The translations under genes and the position numbers were made by a program. A stretch of DNA of 64,000 bases, from contig NZ_VNHS01000001.1 of NCBI RefSeq assembly GCF_008124765.1, forward strand, positions 558,001 to 622,000, in the 5' to 3' direction. The notes under the pieces were generated by a model. That model was given only the letters and a program-made list of their open reading frames with translations. It did no database searches and was not told the DNA's origin. This document shows positions 43,901-52,484 of the stretch, in pieces (positions within the stretch are counted from its first letter, which is position 1; each line of letters opens with the position of its first letter). Source of the DNA: Paenibacillus methanolicus. Its GTDB lineage: Bacteria > Bacillota > Bacilli > Paenibacillales > Paenibacillaceae.

Positions 43901-46070
43901 AGACGTTTTCGGCAGCAATTATAAATTCGGGGAAGTGCAGGGGCACGCCTTCGGTCCCGACCCGATCACGCCGAATTATACGTATATTAAGGGCGACTTA
44001 TCGCCGGCTTACTCTGCTAAGGTGGAGCAGTATCAACGGTCGATGGTGTTTTTGAACTTGAAGGACAGCGCTAACCCTGCGGCCATGATCGTCTTCGACC
44101 GCGTCGTCGCATCGGATCCGAGCTTCAAGAAATATTGGCTCCTGCACAGCATCGAAGAGCCGGTCATCGACCAAGCGACCAAAACGACGACGATTCGGCG
44201 AACGGACAGAGGCGATACCGGCAAGCTCGTCAACCAAACCTTGCTGCCGTTGCCCGACAATGCGGATATTGTACCGGTAGGGGGACCTGGCAAAGAGTTC
44301 GACGTGTTTGGCACCAACTACCCAAGCACGCCGAAGAACGAGAACTCGTCCGAAGAACAGGGTGCATGGCGTATCCAACTGTCGCCTCGCGCTTCCGAGA
44401 AGGAAGATTTGTTCCTGAATGTGCTGCAAGTGATGGATGGCAATGGTCAACCTCTGCCGGTTCAGAAGCTGGACGCCTCTGCCATGGTCGGCGTGCAGTT
44501 GGCCGATCGCGCGGTCCTGTTCAGCAAGACGGGCAAGCGCTTGTCCGGAACCGTCACGTTCGAGATCGACGAGGGAACGGATGCAATCGAATATGCCGTA
44601 ACCGACCTGAAACCGGGCATCTGGAAAATCGAGCATGACGGCGGCGTTCAGTACGGCAGCGTCACCGAAGAAGGCAATGTGCTGACCTTCACCGGTCCTG
44701 CCGGAACGACGTATACGCTCACGTCCGACCAACCCGTCGATAACGAAGCGCCCGTCACTTCCGCGTCGCTGACGCCGGAGCAGCCGGCCGGTCCATCGGG
44801 CTGGTACGCGCAGCCGGTCGGCATCCGCCTGAGCGCGGTCGACAACGCTTCCGGCATTGGCGGAACGGAATACAGCTTGGACGGCGGCATCCAGTGGCAG
44901 CCGTATTCAACTCCGCTGACATTCGATTCAAGCGGCGACTACACCTTGCACTATCGTTCAACGGACCGTGCTGCCAATAGGGAGACGGCCAAGTCCGTCT
45001 CGTTCAAAGTAGATGCTTCGGCTCCGGTCGTCGCTATAACCGCTCCCGCGAATCAGACGTATGCCGCTACGGATAGCCTGCAGGTGCAGTTCACCGTCCT
45101 AGACGAGAATAACGGCTCTGGCGTCGACTCGTCCAAGACGGCGCTTACGCTCGACGGCGAGCCGCTTCAGCCGACGGACGTGATCCCGCTTCGCACGCTG
45201 CCTTTCGGCCCGCATACGGTCACGGTAACCGGGTTCGACCTGGCCGGCAACACATCCAGCCAATCGGTCACGTTTACGATCGCCTCAGGTACATTGACGC
45301 CGCTCGCGGACATCATCGCTTCCGCCCAGTCTCTCTATGAAGAAGACTACACGGCGGCATCTTGGTCGGATCTGCGAACGGCATTGACGCAAGCGATAGC
45401 GGTGAACGATAACGCCGCCGCAACGCAGGATCAGGTAGACACAGCTGCCGCAAGCTTGCAAGCCGCGCTAGACGCGCTTGTGCCGCGAGCCGCTAAGGTA
45501 CCTGGAAAAGGGGTGCTGTCCACCAACAGCGGGCATTCGAGCGGCCTGCATGATGGCAACTATACGGTTACGATGAACCTATGGTGGGGCCAGAACGGCA
45601 CGAGCTACACGCTGTACGAGAACGGCACGGCCATCGATACGAAGCGGCTGTCGGACGGGTCGCCGAACGCGCAGAGCGTGCAAACGACCGTGACGGGCAA
45701 GCTGAACGGCACATATGTGTACACGTGCGAGCTGCGGAATGCGCGAGGCGCGACCGCGTGCGATCCCGTGACGGTCGTCGTCAAGGATGCGAATCCCGGC
45801 AAGCCGGTGCTTTCACACGATAACTGGGATCAGAACGGGGAGTACGCCGTTACGATGAACCTGTGGTGGGGCACGAACGGCACCGCCTACAAGCTGTACG
45901 AGAATGACGTATTGATCGACACGCAGTCCTTAACCGCCAATTCTCCCGGCGCGCTATCGGCAAGCACCGCGATCTCGGGTAAGGCGGCAGGCGCGTATCG
46001 ATACAAAGCCGAACTGATCAACGCTTCCGGTACGACCGAAAGCGAAGAAATTACGGTTACCGTGAAGTGA
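40935..46070 (+). CDS. Secreted multi-domain heparinase II/III-type polysaccharide lyase, paralogue 1
   Basis: The start is the TTG at 40935, behind AGGAGGG; it aligns with the start of the paralogue and gives a proper signal peptide ending NAPAAQA. The 1711-residue protein holds, in order: a CBM4/9-like domain (about 36-176), two carboxypeptidase-regulatory-like beta domains (about 184-269 and 276-366), an F5/8-type C domain (about 430-562), an alpha/alpha toroid and a heparinase II/III-like beta-sandwich (about 570-1260). It ends with two Ig-like domains (about 1270-1451, the first OmpL47-like), a FIVAR domain (about 1456-1516) and two NLWWGxNGT repeats (to the end). Candidate catalytic residues are in [18 protein letters not shown] and [13 protein letters not shown]. 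It should cleave an acidic polysaccharide outside the cell; the substrate cannot be named. Confidence 0.9.
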   Translation: MSKRSKWVKGALAFFVLAASIFQFGNAPAAQAAVEIQLVNSGFESGDLTGWSQYVSANPASVSDTRANKGSKSLLLDDTRNNGYFGANSQRLPASPGQVYRASANAFLEGSAAGTLILVYYGPSGTLDEAGKPVTGGSGKWNEVTVTGKPAPAGTTHVGIRLISGLSQTGKTYFDEAKLERLPTLSGKVSLQDTGAPLPGVKLNLYDAEDTNFTAIRTSVYADKDGAFTLSNIQPGDYVVRASRNGYVTQSAAVQVADGASTIVNFALSTDAAYPRRSISGTVTELANGQPVAGAQVGLFLEVDHEAASQLTASVTTDADGNYSFPAAAPSDRYFVKVTKSGYVTTREPVYVYDDEATDANVQLPTAPAVYDAATVPKPPAGHPRLFVRGEDVRMIREKRSLPFFQPLFEQLDKQRDSSGYSARSSMVVTENQSQTFTFPAVEPARYIRLVGLGNTGSNALSIREVNVYKNGPSGVREPVTSAVTATSSGHCDGYPPGYAVDKDVNTYYCNLAIGGTLTLDLGSVMDVHSLDMIFYLDTTRVYLFDIQASQDNKTWKSVDLGMGSSDLGKLPTVPAGSSNVIGSVLLQANANAFAYLLDPEQSRDKGEKAIAMALNIASSAQYPATNNNAQTGSLLETMALIYDWCHKLLTEDQQKQFKDAILRFAYDMEMRYYPSGTRLFGDESLGTGHGAEGQLFRYLLGAAIAVYDEYPDIYNRVAPVIFNTVVPVRDYFYGSDSHHQGESYTGARYNNELWMSMLYTKMGLNNPFNANQSGVLLKSIYSRRPDGQRLRDGDMYNSVYNPLDTVWSDQTTYMLASALYDDPYITNDFVENYVPGKLPIYEILFLDDNLASQASPPSELPLSHYFNDPEASMIARTGWDDVSDVTHQSATVIAEMKIGNRRFGNHEHLDFGSFQLYYKGGLAIDSGVYEGSGGAYGSLHDYNYHKRTIAHNAMLVYDPNERPTGNDGGQRWRDTGPGRAGFDAQTLQDVFGSNYKFGEVQGHAFGPDPITPNYTYIKGDLSPAYSAKVEQYQRSMVFLNLKDSANPAAMIVFDRVVASDPSFKKYWLLHSIEEPVIDQATKTTTIRRTDRGDTGKLVNQTLLPLPDNADIVPVGGPGKEFDVFGTNYPSTPKNENSSEEQGAWRIQLSPRASEKEDLFLNVLQVMDGNGQPLPVQKLDASAMVGVQLADRAVLFSKTGKRLSGTVTFEIDEGTDAIEYAVTDLKPGIWKIEHDGGVQYGSVTEEGNVLTFTGPAGTTYTLTSDQPVDNEAPVTSASLTPEQPAGPSGWYAQPVGIRLSAVDNASGIGGTEYSLDGGIQWQPYSTPLTFDSSGDYTLHYRSTDRAANRETAKSVSFKVDASAPVVAITAPANQTYAATDSLQVQFTVLDENNGSGVDSSKTALTLDGEPLQPTDVIPLRTLPFGPHTVTVTGFDLAGNTSSQSVTFTIASGTLTPLADIIASAQSLYEEDYTAASWSDLRTALTQAIAVNDNAAATQDQVDTAAASLQAALDALVPRAAKVPGKGVLSTNSGHSSGLHDGNYTVTMNLWWGQNGTSYTLYENGTAIDTKRLSDGSPNAQSVQTTVTGKLNGTYVYTCELRNARGATACDPVTVVVKDANPGKPVLSHDNWDQNGEYAVTMNLWWGTNGTAYKLYENDVLIDTQSLTANSPGALSASTAISGKAAGAYRYKAELINASGTTESEEITVTVK

Positions 46071-46076
46071 ATCTTG

Positions 46077-46110
46077 AAGCCGTCGCGCGAATGTACCGCG
46101 TGACGGCTTT
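46077..46110 (+). terminator. Probable terminator of the first lyase gene
   Basis: A 13-base stem (46077-46089 with 46097-46109, one G-T pair) follows the stop by six bases. The T-run is only three bases, so termination may be partial. Confidence 0.6.
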
Positions 46111-46155
46111 CGGGCGTAAGCGCGAGTCGGCTCCGGATATCGCTGGGCAGGCGGG

Positions 46156-46222
46156 AGTAAAAAAAGTCCGGTATGCATGTCATCGCGCTCCTCTATGATT
46201 CCGGATGGGGCAGCAGGATAAT
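46156..46222 (+). promoter_or_regulatory. Promoter with 27-base box for the second lyase
   Basis: The box at 46156-46182 (ending GTCCGGTATGCATGTCA) differs at one base from that at 40781-40807. CTATG at 46193 and the -10 GATAAT at 46217-46222 are placed as in the first copy. Sequence between these points is not conserved, which argues for function rather than recent duplication. Confidence 0.65.
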
Positions 46223-46311
46223 ATTGGCGAAGCGCGTGCGCTTCATTAATCGGAAAGGAGGTTCGGCTCTGTTCTGCTTCAATCGAATGCCAATCGAAGA
46301 GGAGGACAAGA

Positions 46312-49300
46312 ATGAGCAAATCGATCAAATGGTTGTTGGTGCTCCTGCTCCTAGCGGGCTTGTTGCCGCAAGCCAACCTGCCAGCGGCGGAAGCGGCGGT
46401 TCCCGTGGCGTTAGCGAATCCCGGATTTGAATCCGGTCTGACGGATTGGTCGCAGTATGGTACCGTCGATATCGCGAAATCTTCTACTATGGCTCACTCG
46501 GAAAGCAAAAGCTTGCAGCTCGAAGACAATCTTTCATCCGGAGTTTACGGCAGAAGCTCTAAACGCGTGGCCGCCTCGCCAGGAAATATTTATCGGGCCT
46601 CGGTTGCATCGTACTTGGGGCCGGGCGCAGCCGGCGCGCTTATTCTTGCCTTCTACAACAGCATTAATAAAACCATTCATGAAGAACGCAAGGATATCAC
46701 GGGCGACGCTAACCAATGGAATAACGTGACCGTTACGTACCAAGCGCCCCCCGATACGGTGTATGTCGGCATTCTGCTCGTGAGCGGCGGTTCACAGACC
46801 GGCAACGTATATTTCGACGATGCGGCGCTGGAGAAGTCGAACGTCGTCGGCGGTCATGTGACGCTGCAGTCTACGAACGATCCGCTAGGATGGGCCAAAC
46901 TGAGTCTGTATCGCGCTTCGGACATGAGCTATCTGTCTTCTGCCTACGCGGACAAAGACGGCGCGTTCAAACTTGCGATCCTGCAATCCGGCTCCTATAT
47001 CGTCCGCGCGAGCCGCAATGGCTACGTTAGCCAATCCGCAACCGTTCAAGTGGTCGAGGGCGAAGATTCGACGGTGAACTTCGCGCTGGCGGAGGACCCC
47101 GGCTACCCGGTGCGAGCGATTTCAGGTACGGTAACGGGCCTAACCAACGGTCAGCCGATAGCAGGAGCTACGGTCGGACTATTCCTGGAGGTCGATCATG
47201 AGGCGACGGACCAGCTGGCAGCCAACGCGACGACTGATGTCAAGGGAAGCTACTCGTTCCCCGCCGTGGCGCCATCCGATCGCTATTTCGTCAAGGTGGA
47301 GAAGCCCGGATACGTGACGACGCGCGAGCCGGTGTACGTGTATGACGAATCGGTGACCGATGCGAATGTACAGCTTCCGATCGCGCCTCCGGCATTCGAT
47401 GCGGGTAACGTGCCGAAGCCGCCCACAGATCATCCGCGGCTGTTCGTGCAAGGAGTTGACATTCCGACGATCAATGCCAAGCGGTCGTCGGCGTTTTTCG
47501 AAAAAAGCTTTGAAACGTTCGACAACCAGCTGGATCATCCAGGCTACACGGCGCGCAGCGAACTGTCGTTATCAGCCAACCAAGTCCGGACCTTTACCTT
47601 CCCCGCCGTCGAGCAAGCCCGCTACATCCGTCTCGTCGGACGCGGCAATATTGGCATGACGAACGCGAAACAAAAGGGCATATCCATCTCCGAAATCGAC
47701 GTTTTCATGAATGGAGCAAGCGGAGTACGCGAACCGATCACATCTACCGTCACGGCGACCAACAGCAGCAACTGCGCCGACACTGCTCCGGGGAATGCCG
47801 TCGATAATATTTTGAGTACGTATTCCTGCAATACGGATATTAGAGGGACCATTACGGATCATGTGGGGACCTTTAAGCTCGATCTACAGACCATCAAGAA
47901 CATCCATTCGCTTGATATCATCTTCTACAAAGACACGGAACGCGTCTATTTGTTCGATATCGAGGTATCCCAGGATAATACGAATTGGAAGCTTATCGAC
48001 CTCGGCATGGGATCATCCGATATGGGGACGCTGCCTGCCGTTCCGGCTAACAGCGGCAATGTGATCGACTCCGTGCTGAACCAGGCCAATGCGAACGCAT
48101 TCGCCTACCTGCTCGATCCGGACCAGGCGCATGCAAATGGCGAGAAGGCCGTCGCGATGGCGCTCCATATCGCGAGCTCGGCCCGGTATCCCGCAACGAA
48201 CAATAACGCTCAGACCGGATCATTGCTGGAGACGATGGCGCTGGTGTACGATTGGTGCCATGGCTTGTTGGACGCAGATCAAAAGGGTCAGCTCTATAAC
48301 GCCATTATTCAATTCGCCGAGGACATGGAGATGCGATACATTTCGGATCCGCTGAGCCCCAAAGTATTCAACGACGAATCGCTCGGAACGGGCCACGGGG
48401 CGGAAGGCCAATTGTTCCGCTACTTGCTCGGCGCGGCCATCGCCGTCTATGACGAGTACCCCGACCTCTACAATCGCGTCGTCCCGATGATTTTCAATAA
48501 GGTCATCCCGGTACGCAACTACTTCTACGAATCGGAATCGCACCACCAAGGCGAGTCCTATACGGGAGCCCGCTACAATAACGAGCTGTGGATGACGATG
48601 CTGTTCACGAAGATGGGCTTGAACAATCCGTTCAATGCGAACCAAAGCGGCGTGCTGCTCAAGTCGATCTATTCGCGCCGGCCCGACGGTCAGCGGCTGC
48701 GGGACGGCGACATGTATAATTCGGTGTATAATCCGCTTAACACCGTATGGAAGGACCAGACCACCTACATGCTGGCTTCCGCGTTATTCGACGATCCCTA
48801 TATCAACCACGAGTTCTTCGAAACCTACGTACCCGGCAAACAGCCCATTTACGAAATTTTATTCCTGAAGGATAACCTTGCGAAGAAATCGCCGAACGAT
48901 CTCCCGCTCAGTCACTACTTCAACGATCCGGAGGCGTCCATGATCGCGCGAACCGGATGGGACGATATTAAGGGCATCAACCATAATTCCTCCACGGTCA
49001 TCGCCGAGATGAAGATCGGCAACCGCCGATTCGGCAATCACGAGCATCTGGATTTCGGCAGCTTCCAGCTCTATTACAAGGGCGGGCTTGCCATCGACTC
49101 CGGTCTGTACGAAGGATCCGGGGGAGATTACGGAAGCTCGCACGATGTGAACTACCATAAACGAACGATCGCGCATAATGCGATGCTCGTCTACGATCCG
49201 AACGAACGCCAGGAGGGCAACGACGGCGGACAGCGCTGGCGCGATACCGGCCCGAAACGAGCCGGCACCGATGCTCAAACGCTGCAAGACATGTTCGGCG

Positions 49301-51072
49301 GCAACTACAAGTTCGCGGAAGTGCAGGGACGCGCCGTCGGCCCCGATCCGATCACGCCGAACTACACGTATATCAAAGGGGACTTATCGCCCGCGTACAC
49401 CGCCAAGGTCGAGCAGCATCAACGGTCGATGATGTTTCTGAATCTGAAGAACGGCACCAATCCGGCAGCCATGATCGTCTTCGACCGTGTCGTCGCGGCG
49501 GATCCGAGCTTCGAGAAATATTGGCTCCTGCACAGCATCGAAGCGCCAGTCGTCGATCATTCGACCAATACGACGACGATTCGGCGGACGGATCGAGGCG
49601 ATACCGGCAAGCTCGTCAACCAAACCTTGCTGCCTGCCAATCTGCCGAACAACGAGGAAATCGTCGCGGTGGGAGGGCCCGGCCATGAGTTCGACGTATT
49701 CGGCACGAACTATACGAGCGCGCCTAAATATGCGAACTCGTCCGAAGAACAGGGCGCATGGCGAATCCAAGTGTCGCCCGGCGTGAACCAGAAGGAAGAC
49801 GTATTCCTGAATGTGCTTCAAGTGATGGACGGTAACGGGGTGCCTCTACAGGCACAGCAGCTGGAAGCCTCCGTCACGGTAGGGACGCAGCCGGCCGCTT
49901 CGGGCATGGTAGGCGTGCAGCTAACCAATCGCGCGGTGCTGTTCAGCAAGTCGGGGAAGCGTCTGTCCGGAACCGTGAACGTGACGACCACCGGTAGCAT
50001 GACGAATATGGAATACGTAGTGGCGGATTTGCAAGCCGGCTCATGGAAAATATCCCGCAACGGCGTTGAGAGCTATGGAACGGTTAGCGAAGAAGGCGGT
50101 GTGCTATCTTTCACCGGCGCGCCGGGAACGTATACGCTGACGCGCATGCTGAATGTCCCGACTCCGATAGCCAATCCGGGATTCGAGAGCGGACTGGACG
50201 GTTGGACGCAGTATGTCGAAGCGAATGCAGCCGAAGCGTCCATGGTTCAGGCTCAGTCGGGCAACCAAAGCGTGTGGCTCCATGATACGAAGAGCACCGG
50301 GGATCCGCACGGCATATATGGCGTGAATTCCCAAATCGTGCCCGCATCGGAAGGAGAAGTGTACCGCGCCTCGGTCAAATCGTATTGGGAGTCCGGAGCA
50401 GGCACGCTTGTGCTCGTCTTCTATAAAGGCGTCAACCAGACGCTGGATGAAATTCCGGCGTCCGTTCCGAAAATCGGGGGGCGGTGGAATGACGTGACCG
50501 TAACCGGTAAAGCTCCCGCCGGAACGAAATATGTCGGCATACGGCTGATTAGCGGCGATTCGCAGACCGGCAGCGTGTATTTCGACGATGCGTCGCTTGA
50601 GCGGGCTACACTTACCAACCCGGGATTCGAGAGCACGGATAGCGATCTCTACGGCTGGACGCAGTATGTCGAAGCGAATGCCGCCGTGAAGTCCGGGGAT
50701 CAACAGTATTCGGGAAGCAGCAGCATCCTGCTCCACGATACGAAGACGACCGGCGATCCCCACGGCAGATACGGCGTAAGCTCCCGGCGCATCGCTGCAT
50801 CGCCAGGTGAATATTACCGTGCCTCGGCCAAATCCTATCTGGAGTCGGGTACCTTTGGCGAACTTGTTCTGGTTTTCTACAACAGCGCCAATCAGACCGT
50901 CGAGGGCGGGGAAATTCGCAAGTCTGTTTCGACCATTGCCGGTCAGTGGAATGACGTGGTCGTAACCGGTCAAGCTCCTGCTGATACCGCGTACGTCGGC
51001 GTCCGGGTATTAACCGGCGATACGCAGACCAGCAAAGTGTATTTCGACGACGTCGTGCTGGAGAAACAATAG
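46312..51072 (+). CDS. Secreted multi-domain heparinase II/III-type polysaccharide lyase, paralogue 2
   Basis: A 1586-residue secreted protein with a GAGGAGG before its ATG and a signal peptide ending LPAAEA. Its first 1270 or so residues are collinear with the preceding protein: CBM4/9-like domain (about 32-177), two carboxypeptidase-regulatory-like domains, F5/8-type C domain, then the toroid and heparinase II/III-like beta-sandwich with the same candidate catalytic segments ([31 protein letters not shown]). The C-terminus differs. Instead of Ig, FIVAR and NLWWG modules it has two more CBM4/9-like domains (about 1282-1433 and 1434-1586) that resemble its own N-terminal one. The pair arose by tandem duplication and then swapped binding modules. 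This suggests the same bond cleaved on differently presented material, which is inference. Confidence 0.9.
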   Translation: MSKSIKWLLVLLLLAGLLPQANLPAAEAAVPVALANPGFESGLTDWSQYGTVDIAKSSTMAHSESKSLQLEDNLSSGVYGRSSKRVAASPGNIYRASVASYLGPGAAGALILAFYNSINKTIHEERKDITGDANQWNNVTVTYQAPPDTVYVGILLVSGGSQTGNVYFDDAALEKSNVVGGHVTLQSTNDPLGWAKLSLYRASDMSYLSSAYADKDGAFKLAILQSGSYIVRASRNGYVSQSATVQVVEGEDSTVNFALAEDPGYPVRAISGTVTGLTNGQPIAGATVGLFLEVDHEATDQLAANATTDVKGSYSFPAVAPSDRYFVKVEKPGYVTTREPVYVYDESVTDANVQLPIAPPAFDAGNVPKPPTDHPRLFVQGVDIPTINAKRSSAFFEKSFETFDNQLDHPGYTARSELSLSANQVRTFTFPAVEQARYIRLVGRGNIGMTNAKQKGISISEIDVFMNGASGVREPITSTVTATNSSNCADTAPGNAVDNILSTYSCNTDIRGTITDHVGTFKLDLQTIKNIHSLDIIFYKDTERVYLFDIEVSQDNTNWKLIDLGMGSSDMGTLPAVPANSGNVIDSVLNQANANAFAYLLDPDQAHANGEKAVAMALHIASSARYPATNNNAQTGSLLETMALVYDWCHGLLDADQKGQLYNAIIQFAEDMEMRYISDPLSPKVFNDESLGTGHGAEGQLFRYLLGAAIAVYDEYPDLYNRVVPMIFNKVIPVRNYFYESESHHQGESYTGARYNNELWMTMLFTKMGLNNPFNANQSGVLLKSIYSRRPDGQRLRDGDMYNSVYNPLNTVWKDQTTYMLASALFDDPYINHEFFETYVPGKQPIYEILFLKDNLAKKSPNDLPLSHYFNDPEASMIARTGWDDIKGINHNSSTVIAEMKIGNRRFGNHEHLDFGSFQLYYKGGLAIDSGLYEGSGGDYGSSHDVNYHKRTIAHNAMLVYDPNERQEGNDGGQRWRDTGPKRAGTDAQTLQDMFGGNYKFAEVQGRAVGPDPITPNYTYIKGDLSPAYTAKVEQHQRSMMFLNLKNGTNPAAMIVFDRVVAADPSFEKYWLLHSIEAPVVDHSTNTTTIRRTDRGDTGKLVNQTLLPANLPNNEEIVAVGGPGHEFDVFGTNYTSAPKYANSSEEQGAWRIQVSPGVNQKEDVFLNVLQVMDGNGVPLQAQQLEASVTVGTQPAASGMVGVQLTNRAVLFSKSGKRLSGTVNVTTTGSMTNMEYVVADLQAGSWKISRNGVESYGTVSEEGGVLSFTGAPGTYTLTRMLNVPTPIANPGFESGLDGWTQYVEANAAEASMVQAQSGNQSVWLHDTKSTGDPHGIYGVNSQIVPASEGEVYRASVKSYWESGAGTLVLVFYKGVNQTLDEIPASVPKIGGRWNDVTVTGKAPAGTKYVGIRLISGDSQTGSVYFDDASLERATLTNPGFESTDSDLYGWTQYVEANAAVKSGDQQYSGSSSILLHDTKTTGDPHGRYGVSSRRIAASPGEYYRASAKSYLESGTFGELVLVFYNSANQTVEGGEIRKSVSTIAGQWNDVVVTGQAPADTAYVGVRVLTGDTQTSKVYFDDVVLEKQ

Positions 51073-51326
51073 CGGCTAGAAGCAAGATCAGACGAATTTT
51101 CTCATCTCGCTCTCCCATCATGGAGCGGTTTGCCCGGGCGGCAGCCGCTCCATTCCTAGCAACACCGCCAGGTAACGTCGCCGAGATTAGGTTCTGGTCG
51201 ATTTTTTAGAACATGGGCGTTTTTTAAGGAAACGAAAAGATCGTGCAGGATATGCAAAATCGTTGATTTTCATCTCGTCCATGCGCGCATAAGATGTAGA
51301 CAGCCAGATAAGGGAGGTTGACCGCG

Positions 51327-52361
51327 GTGACGTATATGGATTTTTGGAAAAGCAGGCTGACCGATATCGAGGCGTGTCTGTCCGGCGTCGCGAAGGGTAA
51401 GGTTCGGCTGCTGGCCAAATCGGCAGGCGGAAGAGACATTCACGTCGTCGAATACGGGGATAAAGAGGATTTCGGCCGAAAGGCGAACTACGGCTCCGCA
51501 TGCGGCGCGGGCAATCCGGAGCATTACGCGCGCAAGACGAAAGATTCGAAGCCGGTTCTGCTGCTCGTCGGCGGCATTCACGGCGGCGAGCTGGAAGGGA
51601 TTGCCGCGATGACGAACTTGATCCGGATCATCGAAACGGGAACGGACTACCGGGGAAGAAGGCACGATTATCTGTACGAGAATGCGCACCGCTTCCGGCT
51701 GCTGCTCGTGCCTTGCATGAATCCGGACGGACGGGCGCGGCTGCCGATCGATTCGCTGATCGATGTGCCGTACGACGAGTTCGTGTATTATATGCAGGGC
51801 TCGTGGAAGGACGGCACGCTGTGCAAGTGGCCGGACTGCAAGGCGGTGCATCCAATCAAGAAGGCGTCCGGCTTTCTGGGCAGCTACTTTAACGACGACG
51901 GCGTCAATATCATGCATGATAATTTCTTCGCGCCGATGGCGCGGGAGACGAGCGCGCTGCTGGAGCTGGCGGACCAAGAAGCCGTCGATTTCTCGATCAA
52001 TTTGCACGGAGGAGCCGACACCCCGATTCATTTCGTCCAGATCTTCTATCTGCCGAAATACATCATGCAGAAGCAGCAAGCGTTCAACCATCGACTGGGT
52101 CAAGCCTATGCCAAGCTCGGACTGCCGTTCTCGGAGGTCGACCAGGTTGTCGACGATCAGGGGAAGTACCCGGTGAAGTCGATCAATCTGTCCTCGGCGA
52201 TTCATCATGCGTGCGGCGGCATGAGCATGACGTTCGAATCCAATATGGGCATCGACGGGCCGGGCACGAAACTGTCGCCGGACGACATCCTCGATAGTCA
52301 TATAGCGCTGTTCGAGCAGATGTTTCGATTTTATTTGGAAGACGAGAACGCGCGCGAATAG
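51327..52361 (+). CDS. M14-family zinc carboxypeptidase-like protein
   Basis: A protein of 344 residues with the M14 fold signature. LLLVGGIHGGELEG gives the first two zinc ligands (His-85 and Glu-88 from this start). NLHGG near residue 230 gives the third, and MTFESNMG gives the catalytic Glu. No signal peptide is visible, so it probably acts in the cytoplasm or leaves by another route. The frame opens at a TTG at 51318, but that codon touches the Shine-Dalgarno AGGGAGG. The GTG at 51327, nine bases downstream of it, is preferred. It sits between the lyases and the AraC regulator. A role in trimming a peptide or an amide from a polysaccharide-derived fragment is possible, but the substrate is unknown. 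Confidence 0.85.
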   Translation: MTYMDFWKSRLTDIEACLSGVAKGKVRLLAKSAGGRDIHVVEYGDKEDFGRKANYGSACGAGNPEHYARKTKDSKPVLLLVGGIHGGELEGIAAMTNLIRIIETGTDYRGRRHDYLYENAHRFRLLLVPCMNPDGRARLPIDSLIDVPYDEFVYYMQGSWKDGTLCKWPDCKAVHPIKKASGFLGSYFNDDGVNIMHDNFFAPMARETSALLELADQEAVDFSINLHGGADTPIHFVQIFYLPKYIMQKQQAFNHRLGQAYAKLGLPFSEVDQVVDDQGKYPVKSINLSSAIHHACGGMSMTFESNMGIDGPGTKLSPDDILDSHIALFEQMFRFYLEDENARE

Positions 52362-52380
52362 CGTAAATATGGCATGCAGC

Positions 52381-52409
52381 AATAGTCCGTTACTTTGACG
52401 GACTATTTT
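52381..52409 (+). terminator. Terminator of the M14 peptidase gene
   Basis: A perfect 9-base stem (52381-52389 with 52399-52407) followed by a short T-rich end, 20 bases after the stop. The open frame of the next gene extends into it, which supports a later start for that gene. Confidence 0.65.
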
Positions 52410-52484
52410 AATTCTGCCATACATCTTTACAGAACTTGGACATATTGTTTTAATGGAACTATCATGGGAAAAGGCGGACAAACT

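Noticed and set aside
51122..51151. Hairpin after the second lyase gene as a terminator
   Set aside because: The stem is only 7 bases with a 16-base loop and no T-run, so it was not listed as a feature.
52395..52484. N-terminal extension of the AraC regulator
   Set aside because: It begins inside the terminator of the preceding gene; a better start lies at 52485.
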